From Acanthopleuribacter pedis (lineage in GTDB: Bacteria > Acidobacteriota > Holophagae > Acanthopleuribacterales > Acanthopleuribacteraceae): a stretch of 64,000 nucleotides of DNA. Numbering within the stretch: the first letter of the stretch is position 1; every line of letters begins with the position of its first letter. The translations under genes and the position numbers were made by a program. Shown here one piece after another: positions 52,730-61,501 of this stretch. The stretch lies in assembly GCF_017377855.1 (NCBI RefSeq), contig NZ_JAFREP010000028.1, positions 89,373-153,372 of the forward strand, written 5' to 3'. Under the pieces are notes generated by a model, which saw only the letters and a list, made by a program, of their open reading frames with translations, did no database searches and was not told where the DNA came from.

Positions 52730-55486
52730 GTGAAGACTTTCCATCACGGTCTCAAGTTGGGACGTTTTTTGGTGGCGGCCATGCTATGCCTGGTCCCACT
52801 TCTGGCACAACTGCCCAAAGGTATTACCGAAGTTCGCAATGTTGAGGGGATCACCGAGTACGAACTCGAAAACGGCTTGCGCGTTTTGCTTTTCCCGGAC
52901 CCCACCAAAGAAACCATTACCGTTAACGTGACCTACCTGGTCGGCTCCAAACACGAAAATTACGGCGAAACCGGCATGGCGCACTTGCTGGAGCACCTTG
53001 TATTCAAAGGCACGCCGCGCCACCCCAACATCCCCCAGGAACTCACCGAACGCGGCGCACGCCCCAACGGCACCACCTGGACCGACCGCACCAATTACTA
53101 CGAGACCTTTAACGCCACCGAAGACAACCTCGATTGGGCCTTGGATTTGGAAGCGGACCGCATGGTCAACTCCTTCATCGCCAAAAAAGATCTCGACAGT
53201 GAGATGACCGTTGTTCGCAACGAATTCGAATCAGGCGAGAACAACCCGTTCCGCATCACCCTGCAACGTTTGCTCAGCGCCGCGTACATGTGGCACAACT
53301 ACGGTAAATCCACCATCGGCGCCCGTTCCGACATCGAGAATGTGCCCATCGACCGTTTGCAGGCTTTTTACCGCAAGTACTACCAACCGGACAACGCGGT
53401 TCTGTTGGTCGCCGGTAAATTCGAAACCAAAAAAGCACTGGACCTGGTGGCCAAGTACTTCGCCCCCATCCCCCGCCCCGAGCGCGTTTTGCCCAAAATC
53501 TACACGATGGAGCCCACCCAAGACGGTACCCGCGAGATCACCATCGAGCGCACCGGCGACATTCAAATGGTTGCCGCCGGCTACCACATTCCTCCCGGCT
53601 CCCACCCCGAAATGGCGCACATGGCGGTACTGACCCAAATCCTGGGTGACCCCGACACCGGTCGTTTGAATAAAGCCCTGGTCAAAAGCGGCAAAGCCGC
53701 CCAATCCATGGGTTTCAACTTCCAGTGGGCCCAGCCCGGTATCGGCATCTTCGGCGCGGTGGTTCCCAAGGATAAGTCCCTGGAAGACGCACGCTCCACC
53801 TTGATCGATCAACTGGAAACCATTAAAGCCAACCCCATTACCGAAGAAGAGCTCAAAACCGCCAAGTCCGAATTGCTGCGCGGCATCGAACTGGCCATGA
53901 ACTCTTCCGAGCGCATCGGCCTGACCATGTCCGAGTGGATCGGCATGGGTGACTGGCGTTTGTTCTTCCTGCACCGCGACCGCATCGAAGCCACCACGCT
54001 CGAGCAGGTTCAAGCAGCGGCGGAGAAATACCTGCGCGGCAACAACCGTAGCATCGCCAAATTCGTGCCCACCGAAAGCCCCGAACGCGCCGAAATCCCC
54101 GAGGTCCCCAACATCGAAGAAATGTTGAAAGACTACAAGGGCAAAGAAGCGGTCGCCATGGGTGAAGCTTTTGATCCGACCCCGGACAACATCGAAGCCA
54201 ACCTGAAGCGCACCAGCCTGAAAAACGGCATGAAACTGGCCCTGCTCTCCAAGAAAACCCGCGGTGAGTCGGTTCACGCCTCCCTGCGCCTCTTCTTCGG
54301 CGATGAAAAGTCGCTCAAGGACCAAGGCACCCTGGCCACGACCATGGGCAACATGCTGATGCGCGGCAGCAAGTCCATGAACCGCAACGAAATCCAAAGT
54401 AAATTGGCGGAACTCAAAGCCGAGGTCACCATGTTCGGCGGCGCCAACAACATCAACGTACGGATCCAAACCGTTCGCGCCAACCTGCCCGCCACCATTC
54501 AATTGGTCGCCGACGTTCTCAAGAACCCCGCTTTCCCCGAAAGCGAATTGGAAGAATTGACCAACCAAGACGTGACCAACCTCGAGTCCGGTCGCCAAGA
54601 ACCGCGCTCCATCGTGTTCCGCGAATTGCAGCGCACCTTCAGCACCCACGAAAAAGGTCACCCAGAATACGTTGGCACCATCGACGAAACCATCGCGGCC
54701 CACAAAGCCATCACCACCAAGGACCTGGCGAGCTTCCACAAAAAGTTTGTCGGCGCCTCTCACGGTAAAATGGCAGTTGTCGGCGACTTCGACAAAGCCG
54801 AGGTCACCGCGTTGCTGGAAAAAGAATTCGGCTCTTGGAAATCCCCCAAGAAGTACAAACGCCTCGCCGACAACTACCGCTCGGTAAAACCCGAGGTCAA
54901 GAAATTCGAAACCCCCGACAAAGCCAACGCGGTATTTGTTGCCGGTTTCAACTTCGACCTCAAACAAGAAGCTGCCGACTACCCCGCGCTGGTCATGGGT
55001 AACTTCATCATGGGCGGCGGTTTCCTGAACTCCCGTCTGGCGACCCGCATCCGTCAAAAAGAGGGCTTGTCCTACGGCGTCGGTTCCGCGTTGCAAGTCG
55101 ACTACCTCGACAGCAACGCCGGTTGGTTCACCTTCGCCATCGCGGCACCTCAAAACGTGCCCAAACTCGAAGAAGCCTTCCTCGAGGAAGTCGAGAAAAT
55201 GGTGAAAGAAGGCGTTTCCGAGGAAGAGTTAACGGCCGCGATTTCCGGTTACCTGCAACAGCAAATCGTGACCCGCTCCAACGACGCCCGCTTGGTCGGC
55301 CGCCTGAGCCAGTACCTGGAAGAAGACCGCACCTTGGCTTTCGACAAAACCTTCGAAGAGCAAGTACGCGGCCTGAAACCCCAAAGCGTGAACCAGGTCA
55401 TGAAGCGCTACCTTAAAGCGGACAACCTGACCACCATCAAGGGCGGTGATTTCGCCAAGGCCGAAGAAAAAGAAGCCAACAACTAA
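52730..55486 (+). CDS. M16-family zinc metallopeptidase (pitrilysin/insulinase-like), secreted
   Basis: 918 residues starting at GTG with AGGAGG upstream. Signal peptide RFLVAAMLCLVPLLAQ. The inverted zinc motif HLLEH (residues 85-89) with catalytic Glu 88, then the downstream Glu in VVRNEFES, are complete; the C-terminal half is the second, inactive M16 pair (ending LVMGNFIMGGGFLNSRLATR, REKEGLSYGVGSAL-like). The two-repeat arrangement (M16A/B) forms a clamshell that degrades peptides in the periplasm. It is expressed at a high level judged by strong codon preference (C-ending). Terminator follows the stop. Confidence 0.93.
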   Translation: MKTFHHGLKLGRFLVAAMLCLVPLLAQLPKGITEVRNVEGITEYELENGLRVLLFPDPTKETITVNVTYLVGSKHENYGETGMAHLLEHLVFKGTPRHPNIPQELTERGARPNGTTWTDRTNYYETFNATEDNLDWALDLEADRMVNSFIAKKDLDSEMTVVRNEFESGENNPFRITLQRLLSAAYMWHNYGKSTIGARSDIENVPIDRLQAFYRKYYQPDNAVLLVAGKFETKKALDLVAKYFAPIPRPERVLPKIYTMEPTQDGTREITIERTGDIQMVAAGYHIPPGSHPEMAHMAVLTQILGDPDTGRLNKALVKSGKAAQSMGFNFQWAQPGIGIFGAVVPKDKSLEDARSTLIDQLETIKANPITEEELKTAKSELLRGIELAMNSSERIGLTMSEWIGMGDWRLFFLHRDRIEATTLEQVQAAAEKYLRGNNRSIAKFVPTESPERAEIPEVPNIEEMLKDYKGKEAVAMGEAFDPTPDNIEANLKRTSLKNGMKLALLSKKTRGESVHASLRLFFGDEKSLKDQGTLATTMGNMLMRGSKSMNRNEIQSKLAELKAEVTMFGGANNINVRIQTVRANLPATIQLVADVLKNPAFPESELEELTNQDVTNLESGRQEPRSIVFRELQRTFSTHEKGHPEYVGTIDETIAAHKAITTKDLASFHKKFVGASHGKMAVVGDFDKAEVTALLEKEFGSWKSPKKYKRLADNYRSVKPEVKKFETPDKANAVFVAGFNFDLKQEAADYPALVMGNFIMGGGFLNSRLATRIRQKEGLSYGVGSALQVDYLDSNAGWFTFAIAAPQNVPKLEEAFLEEVEKMVKEGVSEEELTAAISGYLQQQIVTRSNDARLVGRLSQYLEEDRTLAFDKTFEEQVRGLKPQSVNQVMKRYLKADNLTTIKGGDFAKAEEKEANN

Positions 55487-55509
55487 TCACCCAACCCCTG
55501 CCAATTAAG

Positions 55510-55540
55510 AAAGCTCGGTCCTCGTGACCGGGCTTTTTTT
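55510..55540 (+). terminator. Rho-independent terminator after M16 gene
   Basis: AAGCTCGGTC, CTCGT loop, GACCGGGCTT and seven T's. Confidence 0.85.
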
Positions 55541-55569
55541 GTTGGGGCACGCATCATGCTAGCATGAAG

Positions 55570-55660
55570 CCGTTGGTCCCAGTCCGCATGGCGCACAAGG
55601 AATCCGGCTGTAAAGCCGGCAAACCTTGGGAGCACAACGGACGAATCCCCTACAGGAGGT
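55570..55660 (+). ncRNA. Structured 5' leader of the DUF4846 gene (unnamed)
   Basis: Three nested stems can be paired exactly: GTCCG/CGGAC (55582/55638), CAAGG/CCTTG (55596/55624) and CCGGC/GCCGG (55604/55615), with A-rich internal loops (AAT, CAAA). The ribosome site of the next gene (AGGAGG) follows after about 10 bases. No known riboswitch consensus fits: it has neither tRNA stems nor the c-di-GMP aptamer order. Could be a cis-regulatory RNA or a stable UTR. Confidence 0.45.
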
Positions 55661-55664
55661 CACC

Positions 55665-56495
55665 ATGACAGGGTTTAACCGAATTGCCCTCGCCGGCTTA
55701 CTGCTTTCGCTTGCGATCCTTTCAGCCCAAGACACCGCCTACGCTTGGCCGCATCAAACAGACGGCGGCACCTTGGCCGAACGTTTCCCCGCGCCGGAAG
55801 GCTACCACCGCGAACCCTTTAATGATGAAACCACCCGCTGGTTACGCGGCTTACCCCTCAAGCCCGGCGTCCCCCCGGTCCGCTTTTTCGACGGGCGCCG
55901 CAAACCCAACGACGTCCATCTCGCGGTGGTGGACATCGATGTGGGCCAACGCGACTTGCAGCAATGTGCCGATGCGGTCATGCGCCTGCGCGCGGAGTAT
56001 CTTTGGAGCCAACAGCGCCGCAATGAAATCGCGTTTAACTTCACCAGCGGGGACAAGGCACGCTGGTCGGATTGGGCCGAGGGTCAAAGACCGCGCATCA
56101 ACGGCAACAAGGTGTCCTGGTCGTCTCGGGCCGCCGCCAACGCCTCCTACCCGATCTTCCGCCGGTACCTGAACACGGTGTTTACCTACGCCGGCTCCTA
56201 TTCCCTTGCCAAGGAACTCAAAAAAGTAGCCGACCCAGGTCGCATCCTCCCCGGCGATGTGTTTATTATCGGCGGCTTCCCCGGTCACGCGGTGATCGTG
56301 CTGGATGTGGTCGCCAATGCCGCGGGTGAACGCCTGTTCCTGCTTGGCCAGAGCTACATGCCGGCCCAGGATTTTCACGTACTCAAGAACCTCAAACGCG
56401 GCGACGGCTGGTATCCCGCGTCGGCCGAGGGCACGCTAAAAACCCCGGAGTGGACCTTTAGCTACAGCGATCTAAAACGCTTCGAGAATCGCTAA
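55665..56495 (+). CDS. DUF4846 family secreted protein
   Basis: 276 residues with signal peptide (IALAGLLLSLAILSAQDTAY). Matches the DUF4846 pattern: RFPAPEGYHR, TRWLRGLPLKPG, ADAVMRLRAEYLW, GDVFIIGGFPGHAVIVLDV, FLLGQSYMPAQDFHVLKN, WYPAS. The His in GFPGHAV and the order QSYMPAQDFH resemble NlpC/P60-type catalytic strands, so an amidase or endopeptidase is possible but unproven. ATG at 55665 has AGGAGG six bases before. Confidence 0.85.
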   Translation: MTGFNRIALAGLLLSLAILSAQDTAYAWPHQTDGGTLAERFPAPEGYHREPFNDETTRWLRGLPLKPGVPPVRFFDGRRKPNDVHLAVVDIDVGQRDLQQCADAVMRLRAEYLWSQQRRNEIAFNFTSGDKARWSDWAEGQRPRINGNKVSWSSRAAANASYPIFRRYLNTVFTYAGSYSLAKELKKVADPGRILPGDVFIIGGFPGHAVIVLDVVANAAGERLFLLGQSYMPAQDFHVLKNLKRGDGWYPASAEGTLKTPEWTFSYSDLKRFENR

Positions 56496-56674
56496 CGCCG
56501 CTTGGCGTCTTACAAAAACAGCTACGAGTGTGAGACGAACCCCGTGTAACACAGGTTTTTCGCACCCACGGGTATAAAAATCACAAGCGCCCTATTTTCC
56601 TCCACATTTCGCCTCCATATTGGCGACAGGGCCGCAATTGACGATCGGCCTCGTCTTTTCCCAGGAGGAATCCC

Positions 56675-57106
56675 ATGCAAAGTCAACGCAACACGCTTTT
56701 CGAATGGCTCGAACAACTGAGTGAGCGTCGCCACTGCCCGCTCCGTATCAAAGACACCAACACGGCCACCCTGCGCACGGAAGAAGGCCTGATTTTCGAA
56801 TTTGAATGCCGTCCCTTGGTCGACATGCTCACGGTACGCGTCCACCTGGATCCCTACCCTTGGATCCACCCCGAGCGTTTGTGCCGCGCGGCTCTTACCT
56901 TTGATCGCCACGCATTACAACGGATCGACGCCGTCCTGGCGGTCAAACAACCCACGAGCACCTTGGTGCTGTGCTACAACCCGCGGCTTTCCAACCTCAG
57001 CAAAGACATTTTTGATCGCATCGTGGCCTACCTGGAACAGTTGAGTCACGACATCAACAGCCACCTGGACAAAGAATTAGCCGGCCCAACAACCTCCGCT
57101 GCATAG
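56675..57106 (+). CDS. Hypothetical small cytoplasmic protein
   Basis: 143 residues, soluble, no signal. Layout of alternating strands and terminal helix (FDRIVAYLEQLSHDINSHLD) resembles type III secretion chaperone-like (CesT/YbjN) folds, but the similarity is by general look only. ATG follows CAGGAGGAATCCC. Stands alone. Confidence 0.55.
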   Translation: MQSQRNTLFEWLEQLSERRHCPLRIKDTNTATLRTEEGLIFEFECRPLVDMLTVRVHLDPYPWIHPERLCRAALTFDRHALQRIDAVLAVKQPTSTLVLCYNPRLSNLSKDIFDRIVAYLEQLSHDINSHLDKELAGPTTSAA

Positions 57107-57416
57107 CCGGCGCACCCCGGGCAAGGCAAAAAACAGCCGAGGTTCGCCCTGGTTCGCACGTTTGCGCGCCGCATCATCCGCGGCGGAATCCGGCGCCACC
57201 CAACAGACGAAGGTGTTTCGCCCATTCGGTTCGCAAAGCGGCCGGACAAACAAGCACCGTCAAAAAAAAATATGCCGCTGCTTTCATGGGACTGTCCTAA
57301 CGAAAAAATGTGGCGCTCAAGCGATCCCTGCATACGACCTGACCCATCGAGGACCCCAACCAAAAAGGGCCGAACCCTGTAATGGATTCGACCCTTTGAA
57401 TGTCCGTTGAAACGTT
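57107..57416. other. Intergenic region between convergent genes
   Basis: No gene. Contains the terminator of the tricorn-like gene (57364-57397). Otherwise nothing recognised. Confidence 0.4.
57364..57397 (-). terminator. Terminator of tricorn-like gene
   Basis: AAAGGG(C)CGAA-CC pairs imperfectly with GG(A)TTCG(A)CCCTTT; the minus strand ends in TTTTTGG. About 20 bp past the stop. Confidence 0.6.
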
Positions 57417-60400
57417 TTAGTTACGTTTGTTTTCGTTAGGCGCCGGCGGCATCTTCAGTTCCTTGGGCGGGTTCTTTTTGAGTTCTTCGAGGAGGTGGGC
57501 GACACCCGCTTCCAGGGTAGGATCCTCACCCTTGGCAATTTGTTCCGGGCGGTCGTAGATTTCAACGTCGGGTTCGACACCCTCGTTTTCAACTTCCCAG
57601 TTGCCGGTTTCCGCATCAAAGAAACGGAACAGAGGAATGCTCAGGCCGCCGCCGTCAACAAAGCCGGGGTTGCCCTGTAAGCCGATCAGACCGCCCCAGG
57701 TGCGGGTACCAAACAACTTGGCACCTAAGTGGCGCCGCATGTAATAAGGAAACGCATCGCCGCCGGAGCTGCTGTAGTGGTTGATCAACACGGCTTTGGG
57801 TCCGGTATGGGCGTAGGTCGGCGAGCGGAACCCTTTGATGTCGCGCATGCCCCAGTGGGAATAAACGGGTCGCTTCAACAACTCAATCATCCAAACGGGA
57901 ATGAAACCACCGCCGTTGTAGCGGTCGTCCAACAACAAGGCGTCCTTGTCGATTTGGGCGTAAAAATGTTTGAACAACTCGCGATTGCCGTCGAAAGCGG
58001 TGTTGGGCAAGTGGATGTAGCCGACGCGGCCGTTACTCAGCTTGTCGACCATGGCGGCGCGTTCGCGAACCCATTTCAAGTAACGCAGATTGGTTTCGGA
58101 AGTCACCGTGCGAACCAGCACGTCACGGGCGCCTTCACGGCTGGGCTTGTCGTTTACCAACAGGCTAACCACCTGGTTGCCTTTGCCTTCCAGCGGCATA
58201 TAGAAATTGTCCTTGGTGGTAACGGACACGCCGTCGACGGCCAGAATGAAGGAGCCCACCGGAATGGAAACACCGACATCGCGCAGGGGCGAACGGAAGG
58301 TTGGGTGCCAGTTCTCACCGGGCAGGATTTCACTGATTTGGTAAAACCCGGACGCGTGGGCGGTCACTTCAATGCCGAGCAAACCGCTCGCATCGCGATC
58401 CACGCCGGCATTGTCGCCGGAGTTTACATAGTAGTGGCCGGCGTTTAATTCGCCGCCCAGTTCGCCAAGGATGTAATCCAACTCGTGGCGGGTACGAACA
58501 TGGTTCACCAAGGGCCGATAACGTTCAGTCAAGGCGTCCCAATCGTAACCGTGCATGTTGGGATCGTAGAAGAAGTCACGCATCAGCAAGTAGGCGTCGT
58601 GGTAGATCTGCGTCCATTCTTCACGAGGGTTGATTTTAACCTCAAGCTCGTTCAATTTCAGGTGCTTGGGTTTCTGGTCGGGCTTGGCTTCAACCACACC
58701 GATGTTGCGGCCGGAACGGTACAGGATGTGGGTTCCTTTGGCGGACAAACGGTAGCCGTTAACCCGCTTGAGCACGGTTTTGTCCTTTTCGCTTTTCATG
58801 TCGAAATGCTTCAACGCGGCGGGACCGTTGTCGTTTAACTGAACATAAAGCACGCCGCCTTTCACCGCGGACAGGCCGAGATACCGACCCGAGCTCATGG
58901 GTAAAACAAACACGCGATCTTCAAAACCATCGACGGTCAGCACGATTGCATCGTCGTCGGCTTTTTCTTTTTTGTCCTCGTCGTTCTTGTCTTTTTTGTC
59001 TTTTTTGTCTTTTTTACCTTTCTTGCCTTTGCCTTTTTTATCTTCTTTGGGTTCGGCCTCAGCTTCCGGTTTGTCGGCGGCTATCGCGACCTCGTCAATC
59101 TTCGGCGCAAAGGGACGATCCACATCGGCGTTTAAGGTCGCGGCGTAGATGCGGGTCGGATTGGTGTATTGGTAATTGAATTCATAACCCGAGAAACTCA
59201 GGTTGTAATCGCGGTTGGACAGGAAATAAAGGTACTTGCCGTCCGGCGAAAAGACAGGGTTGAAGTTGCTGATGTAGTGACTGGTCAGTTGGTGGTGTTT
59301 TTTGCCGGCCAGGTCATAAACCCAAATCACGCTGAATTGGTTGTCGGCGGTACGGGTGTAGGCCAGCCAACGGCTGTCAGGCGACCAAGAGAAGTCGTTC
59401 ACATCTCCGTAAACACCTTTGTGAACTTCGGTTAAATCGCCGCTCGCCACATCAACCAGGTACAACTTTCGGTCCTTGGTGGCAATGGCGATGGTTTTGC
59501 TGTCGGGCGACCATTCGGGCTGTAGCGGCCACATTTTGAAGTCACGGGTGATTTGACGCGGCTCGCCGCCATCCTGTGCCACCACGTGCAATTGGTATTC
59601 GCCGGTTTCATCGCTGAGGTAGGCCACCCATTTGCCGTCAGGCGACCAGATGGGATTGCGCTGACGGGTTTTTGAGCCGGTCATCAAGGTGCGGACGGGG
59701 CCGTCCTTGGCGGGTACGCTGAACAAATCACCGCGCGCGGTAATCGCCAGACGTTTGCCGGACGGGGAAATGTCGAAGCCGTCGATGAAGTCACGGACGT
59801 TTTTGCGATAGGCCATGGTGTGGGGAAAATCGCCCACGAGTTGGATGCTCACCTGACGATCTTCGTTTTTGGCGGGATGGTATACACGCAGATAGCCGCC
59901 GTTTTCGTAAACAATCTGTTCGGGGCCGGCGCTGGGCCACAAAGCATCCCAGGTATCGTGCTGGGTTACCTGAACGGGCTCGGAGCCCTCGGGGCTGACG
60001 CGGAACAGGTTCAGCGTGAAGTTGCGGTCGGAGGTGAAATAGATCTGATCGCCAACCCACATGGGTTGGTTGTCGGTCATGATGTGGGTCGTCAAGCGTT
60101 TGGACGTATTGTTTTCCAGGTTGTAGGTCCAAACGTCCTGGGCACGACCGCCGCGGGTCCGTTTCCAGGTCCGCCATTCGCGGGAAATGGGCGTGTAAAC
60201 AATGGATTTCCCGTCGGGCGCGTACATACCACCGCCACTTTCGGGAATCGCCAGGGGTTGTTCCATGCCGCCTTCGACGGGAATGGTGTAGAAACGGCCC
60301 ATGCGGGGGCCCCAGGGTAAGCGGTTGCCACGAAACAAGATATGCTTGCCGTCGGGGCTCCAATCCATCACTTGGTAATCAAAGCCGCCTCGGGGCGGCA

Positions 60401-60728
60401 TGGGGCCGACATCATTGTAATAGGTAAGCTGGCGCGGTGCGCCGCCCTCGGCCGACATCACGTACACCTGACGGGTTCCGTTGTATTCGGCGGAGAAGGC
60501 AATCCATTTGCCGTCCGGTGAAAATTTGGGAAACAGTTCACGGCCCGGATGCGACGTGAGTCGTTTGGCGACGCCGCCCTGGGCGGAAACGAGATGTAGG
60601 TCGCCCCCGGCGACGAATACAATTTGATCCTGGTGAATATCGGGGAATCGCAGCAAACGCGCATCCCCCTCGCCTGCAAATGCCGCGACATGCAACAAGG
60701 CACACAAAATACAGCCTATCAAACGCAA
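57417..60728 (-). CDS. Tricorn-like S41 protease with TolB/WD40 propeller and PDZ
   Basis: 1103 residues starting at TTG with GGGAGG at 7 bases. Signal peptide (RLIGCILCALLHVAAFAG), then WD40/TolB-like propeller repeats (SPDGKWIAFSAEYNG, WSPDGKHILFRGN, SPDSRWLAYTRTAD) to about 560, a long Lys/Asp/Glu-rich insertion (~580-620), a second beta-region, a PDZ (~780-870) and the S41 peptidase domain with the nucleophile in YSSSGGDAFP. The architecture is that of the tricorn core protease, in bacteria periplasmic and broad peptidase. The repetitive TTTTTGTC-rich DNA at 58985-59045 encodes the insertion. Confidence 0.92.
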   Translation of the reverse strand: MRLIGCILCALLHVAAFAGEGDARLLRFPDIHQDQIVFVAGGDLHLVSAQGGVAKRLTSHPGRELFPKFSPDGKWIAFSAEYNGTRQVYVMSAEGGAPRQLTYYNDVGPMPPRGGFDYQVMDWSPDGKHILFRGNRLPWGPRMGRFYTIPVEGGMEQPLAIPESGGGMYAPDGKSIVYTPISREWRTWKRTRGGRAQDVWTYNLENNTSKRLTTHIMTDNQPMWVGDQIYFTSDRNFTLNLFRVSPEGSEPVQVTQHDTWDALWPSAGPEQIVYENGGYLRVYHPAKNEDRQVSIQLVGDFPHTMAYRKNVRDFIDGFDISPSGKRLAITARGDLFSVPAKDGPVRTLMTGSKTRQRNPIWSPDGKWVAYLSDETGEYQLHVVAQDGGEPRQITRDFKMWPLQPEWSPDSKTIAIATKDRKLYLVDVASGDLTEVHKGVYGDVNDFSWSPDSRWLAYTRTADNQFSVIWVYDLAGKKHHQLTSHYISNFNPVFSPDGKYLYFLSNRDYNLSFSGYEFNYQYTNPTRIYAATLNADVDRPFAPKIDEVAIAADKPEAEAEPKEDKKGKGKKGKKDKKDKKDKNDEDKKEKADDDAIVLTVDGFEDRVFVLPMSSGRYLGLSAVKGGVLYVQLNDNGPAALKHFDMKSEKDKTVLKRVNGYRLSAKGTHILYRSGRNIGVVEAKPDQKPKHLKLNELEVKINPREEWTQIYHDAYLLMRDFFYDPNMHGYDWDALTERYRPLVNHVRTRHELDYILGELGGELNAGHYYVNSGDNAGVDRDASGLLGIEVTAHASGFYQISEILPGENWHPTFRSPLRDVGVSIPVGSFILAVDGVSVTTKDNFYMPLEGKGNQVVSLLVNDKPSREGARDVLVRTVTSETNLRYLKWVRERAAMVDKLSNGRVGYIHLPNTAFDGNRELFKHFYAQIDKDALLLDDRYNGGGFIPVWMIELLKRPVYSHWGMRDIKGFRSPTYAHTGPKAVLINHYSSSGGDAFPYYMRRHLGAKLFGTRTWGGLIGLQGNPGFVDGGGLSIPLFRFFDAETGNWEVENEGVEPDVEIYDRPEQIAKGEDPTLEAGVAHLLEELKKNPPKELKMPPAPNENKRN

Positions 60729-60933
60729 ATGAGCCCCTCCCGAACCGACCCACCCGGCCGGTTTTCCTTGGTTCTTCGAATATGATGATCTTTTTCTGTC
60801 TGGAACGCCGCGCTACCACGGGAACACCCGTCGACACCGAGCATCGACGAAACGGCAACAAGCCACGTTCTTGTCAAGACATAGGCCCAAGATACCACTG
60901 AAGCCGATAAAAAAGGCAAGACAGAGGTGTAAA

Positions 60934-60983
60934 CAAAAAAAGATCCCTCGCAACACACGCGTAAAGCGCGCGCTGGAGGGATC
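60934..60983 (-). terminator. Hairpin with T-tract on minus strand
   Basis: GATCCCTC/GAGGGATC arms with a GC-rich inner stem; the minus strand continues with seven T's. It is about 560 bp downstream of the chemotaxis gene, past a better terminator, so it may end a separate short transcript. Confidence 0.55.
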
Positions 60984-61198
60984 AAACAAAAGATGGTTCA
61001 AGAAAATACGATGGGTCCTCAATCGATGGTAATGAGGAAACAGCCACAAAATCGGGTGATGTGCATTGGGTCCGGCAGGACGAGGTAGGGGGTATCCGGC
61101 CTCGGCAGGACAGCACATGGGGAATTCATCGGGTTATACGGCCGACGAAAGGCTGCACTGCCGAGGCGGATCGCAAACGAAAAACCAAGATGCGGCTT

Positions 61199-61244
61199 TT
61201 TTTACCTAAGAAGCGTGACAACTCGCGCCTCTTAAGGTTTTAAA
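61199..61244 (+). repeat. Miniature derivative of the dispersed palindromic element
   Basis: TTTTACCTAAGAAGCG and CGCGCCTCTTAAGGTTTTA, the two element ends, are joined with only about eight bases between them, so the interior is lost. Similar to an internal-deletion derivative. Confidence 0.6.
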
Positions 61245-61341
61245 ATACGGCACAAACTATAAACGTAACAAGTGGTTAGCTAAATAATAGAAAGGTATCA
61301 GCAACAAAAACTTAGAAACTGTTCAAGGGCGTCCTCTCCAA

Positions 61342-61392
61342 AAAGAGCAAAAAAAATAAGGGTCGGGCGGTTTTCAGGGATCCACCCGACCC
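61342..61392 (-). terminator. Terminator of chemotaxis receptor gene
   Basis: GGGTCGGG (61360-61367) pairs with CCCGACCC (61385-61392); the minus strand then reads TTATTTTTTTTGC. About 110 bp after the stop. Confidence 0.75.
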
Positions 61393-61472
61393 CGTGTTGT
61401 CCTCAAGACAACGCCATGATAACATCAAATAATTTTTGGTCAAACATATTTTTGTACTTTCTTACTTTTGTA

Positions 61473-61494
61473 CTTATGTCACAAGTGACATAAG
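61473..61494. promoter_or_regulatory. 10-bp-arm palindrome just after chemotaxis gene
   Basis: CTTATGTCAC-AA-GTGACATAAG, perfect, 8 bp past the stop codon. May be part of 3' end processing or a site for a regulator. Confidence 0.4.
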
Positions 61495-61501
61495 CAAAGA
61501 A

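Larger units (their letters stand above)
60729..61501. other. Intergenic region, terminators and repeat relic
   Basis: Nearly 770 bp between the tricorn-like gene and the chemotaxis gene, both on the minus strand. It holds two minus-strand terminator-like hairpins, a palindrome and the mini dispersed element. No gene was recognised; 60984-61198 shows no structure. Confidence 0.5.

Noticed and set aside
53231..55153. 640-residue open frame antisense to the M16 protease gene
   Set aside because: It is a by-product of biased codon use in the sense gene: no ribosome site, Gly/Val/Phe-rich composition, no domain, and the sense gene has a signal peptide and zinc motif.
55590..55645. c-di-GMP (GEMM) riboswitch, because of GGCAAACC
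   Set aside because: The conserved CACGCACAGGG block and the second receptor helix are missing or in the wrong order.
55600..55650. tRNA-Tyr-like look (CTGTAAA loop, GACGAATCC)
   Set aside because: No acceptor stem, D-arm or T-arm can be paired, and the surrounding stems are nested rather than cloverleaf.
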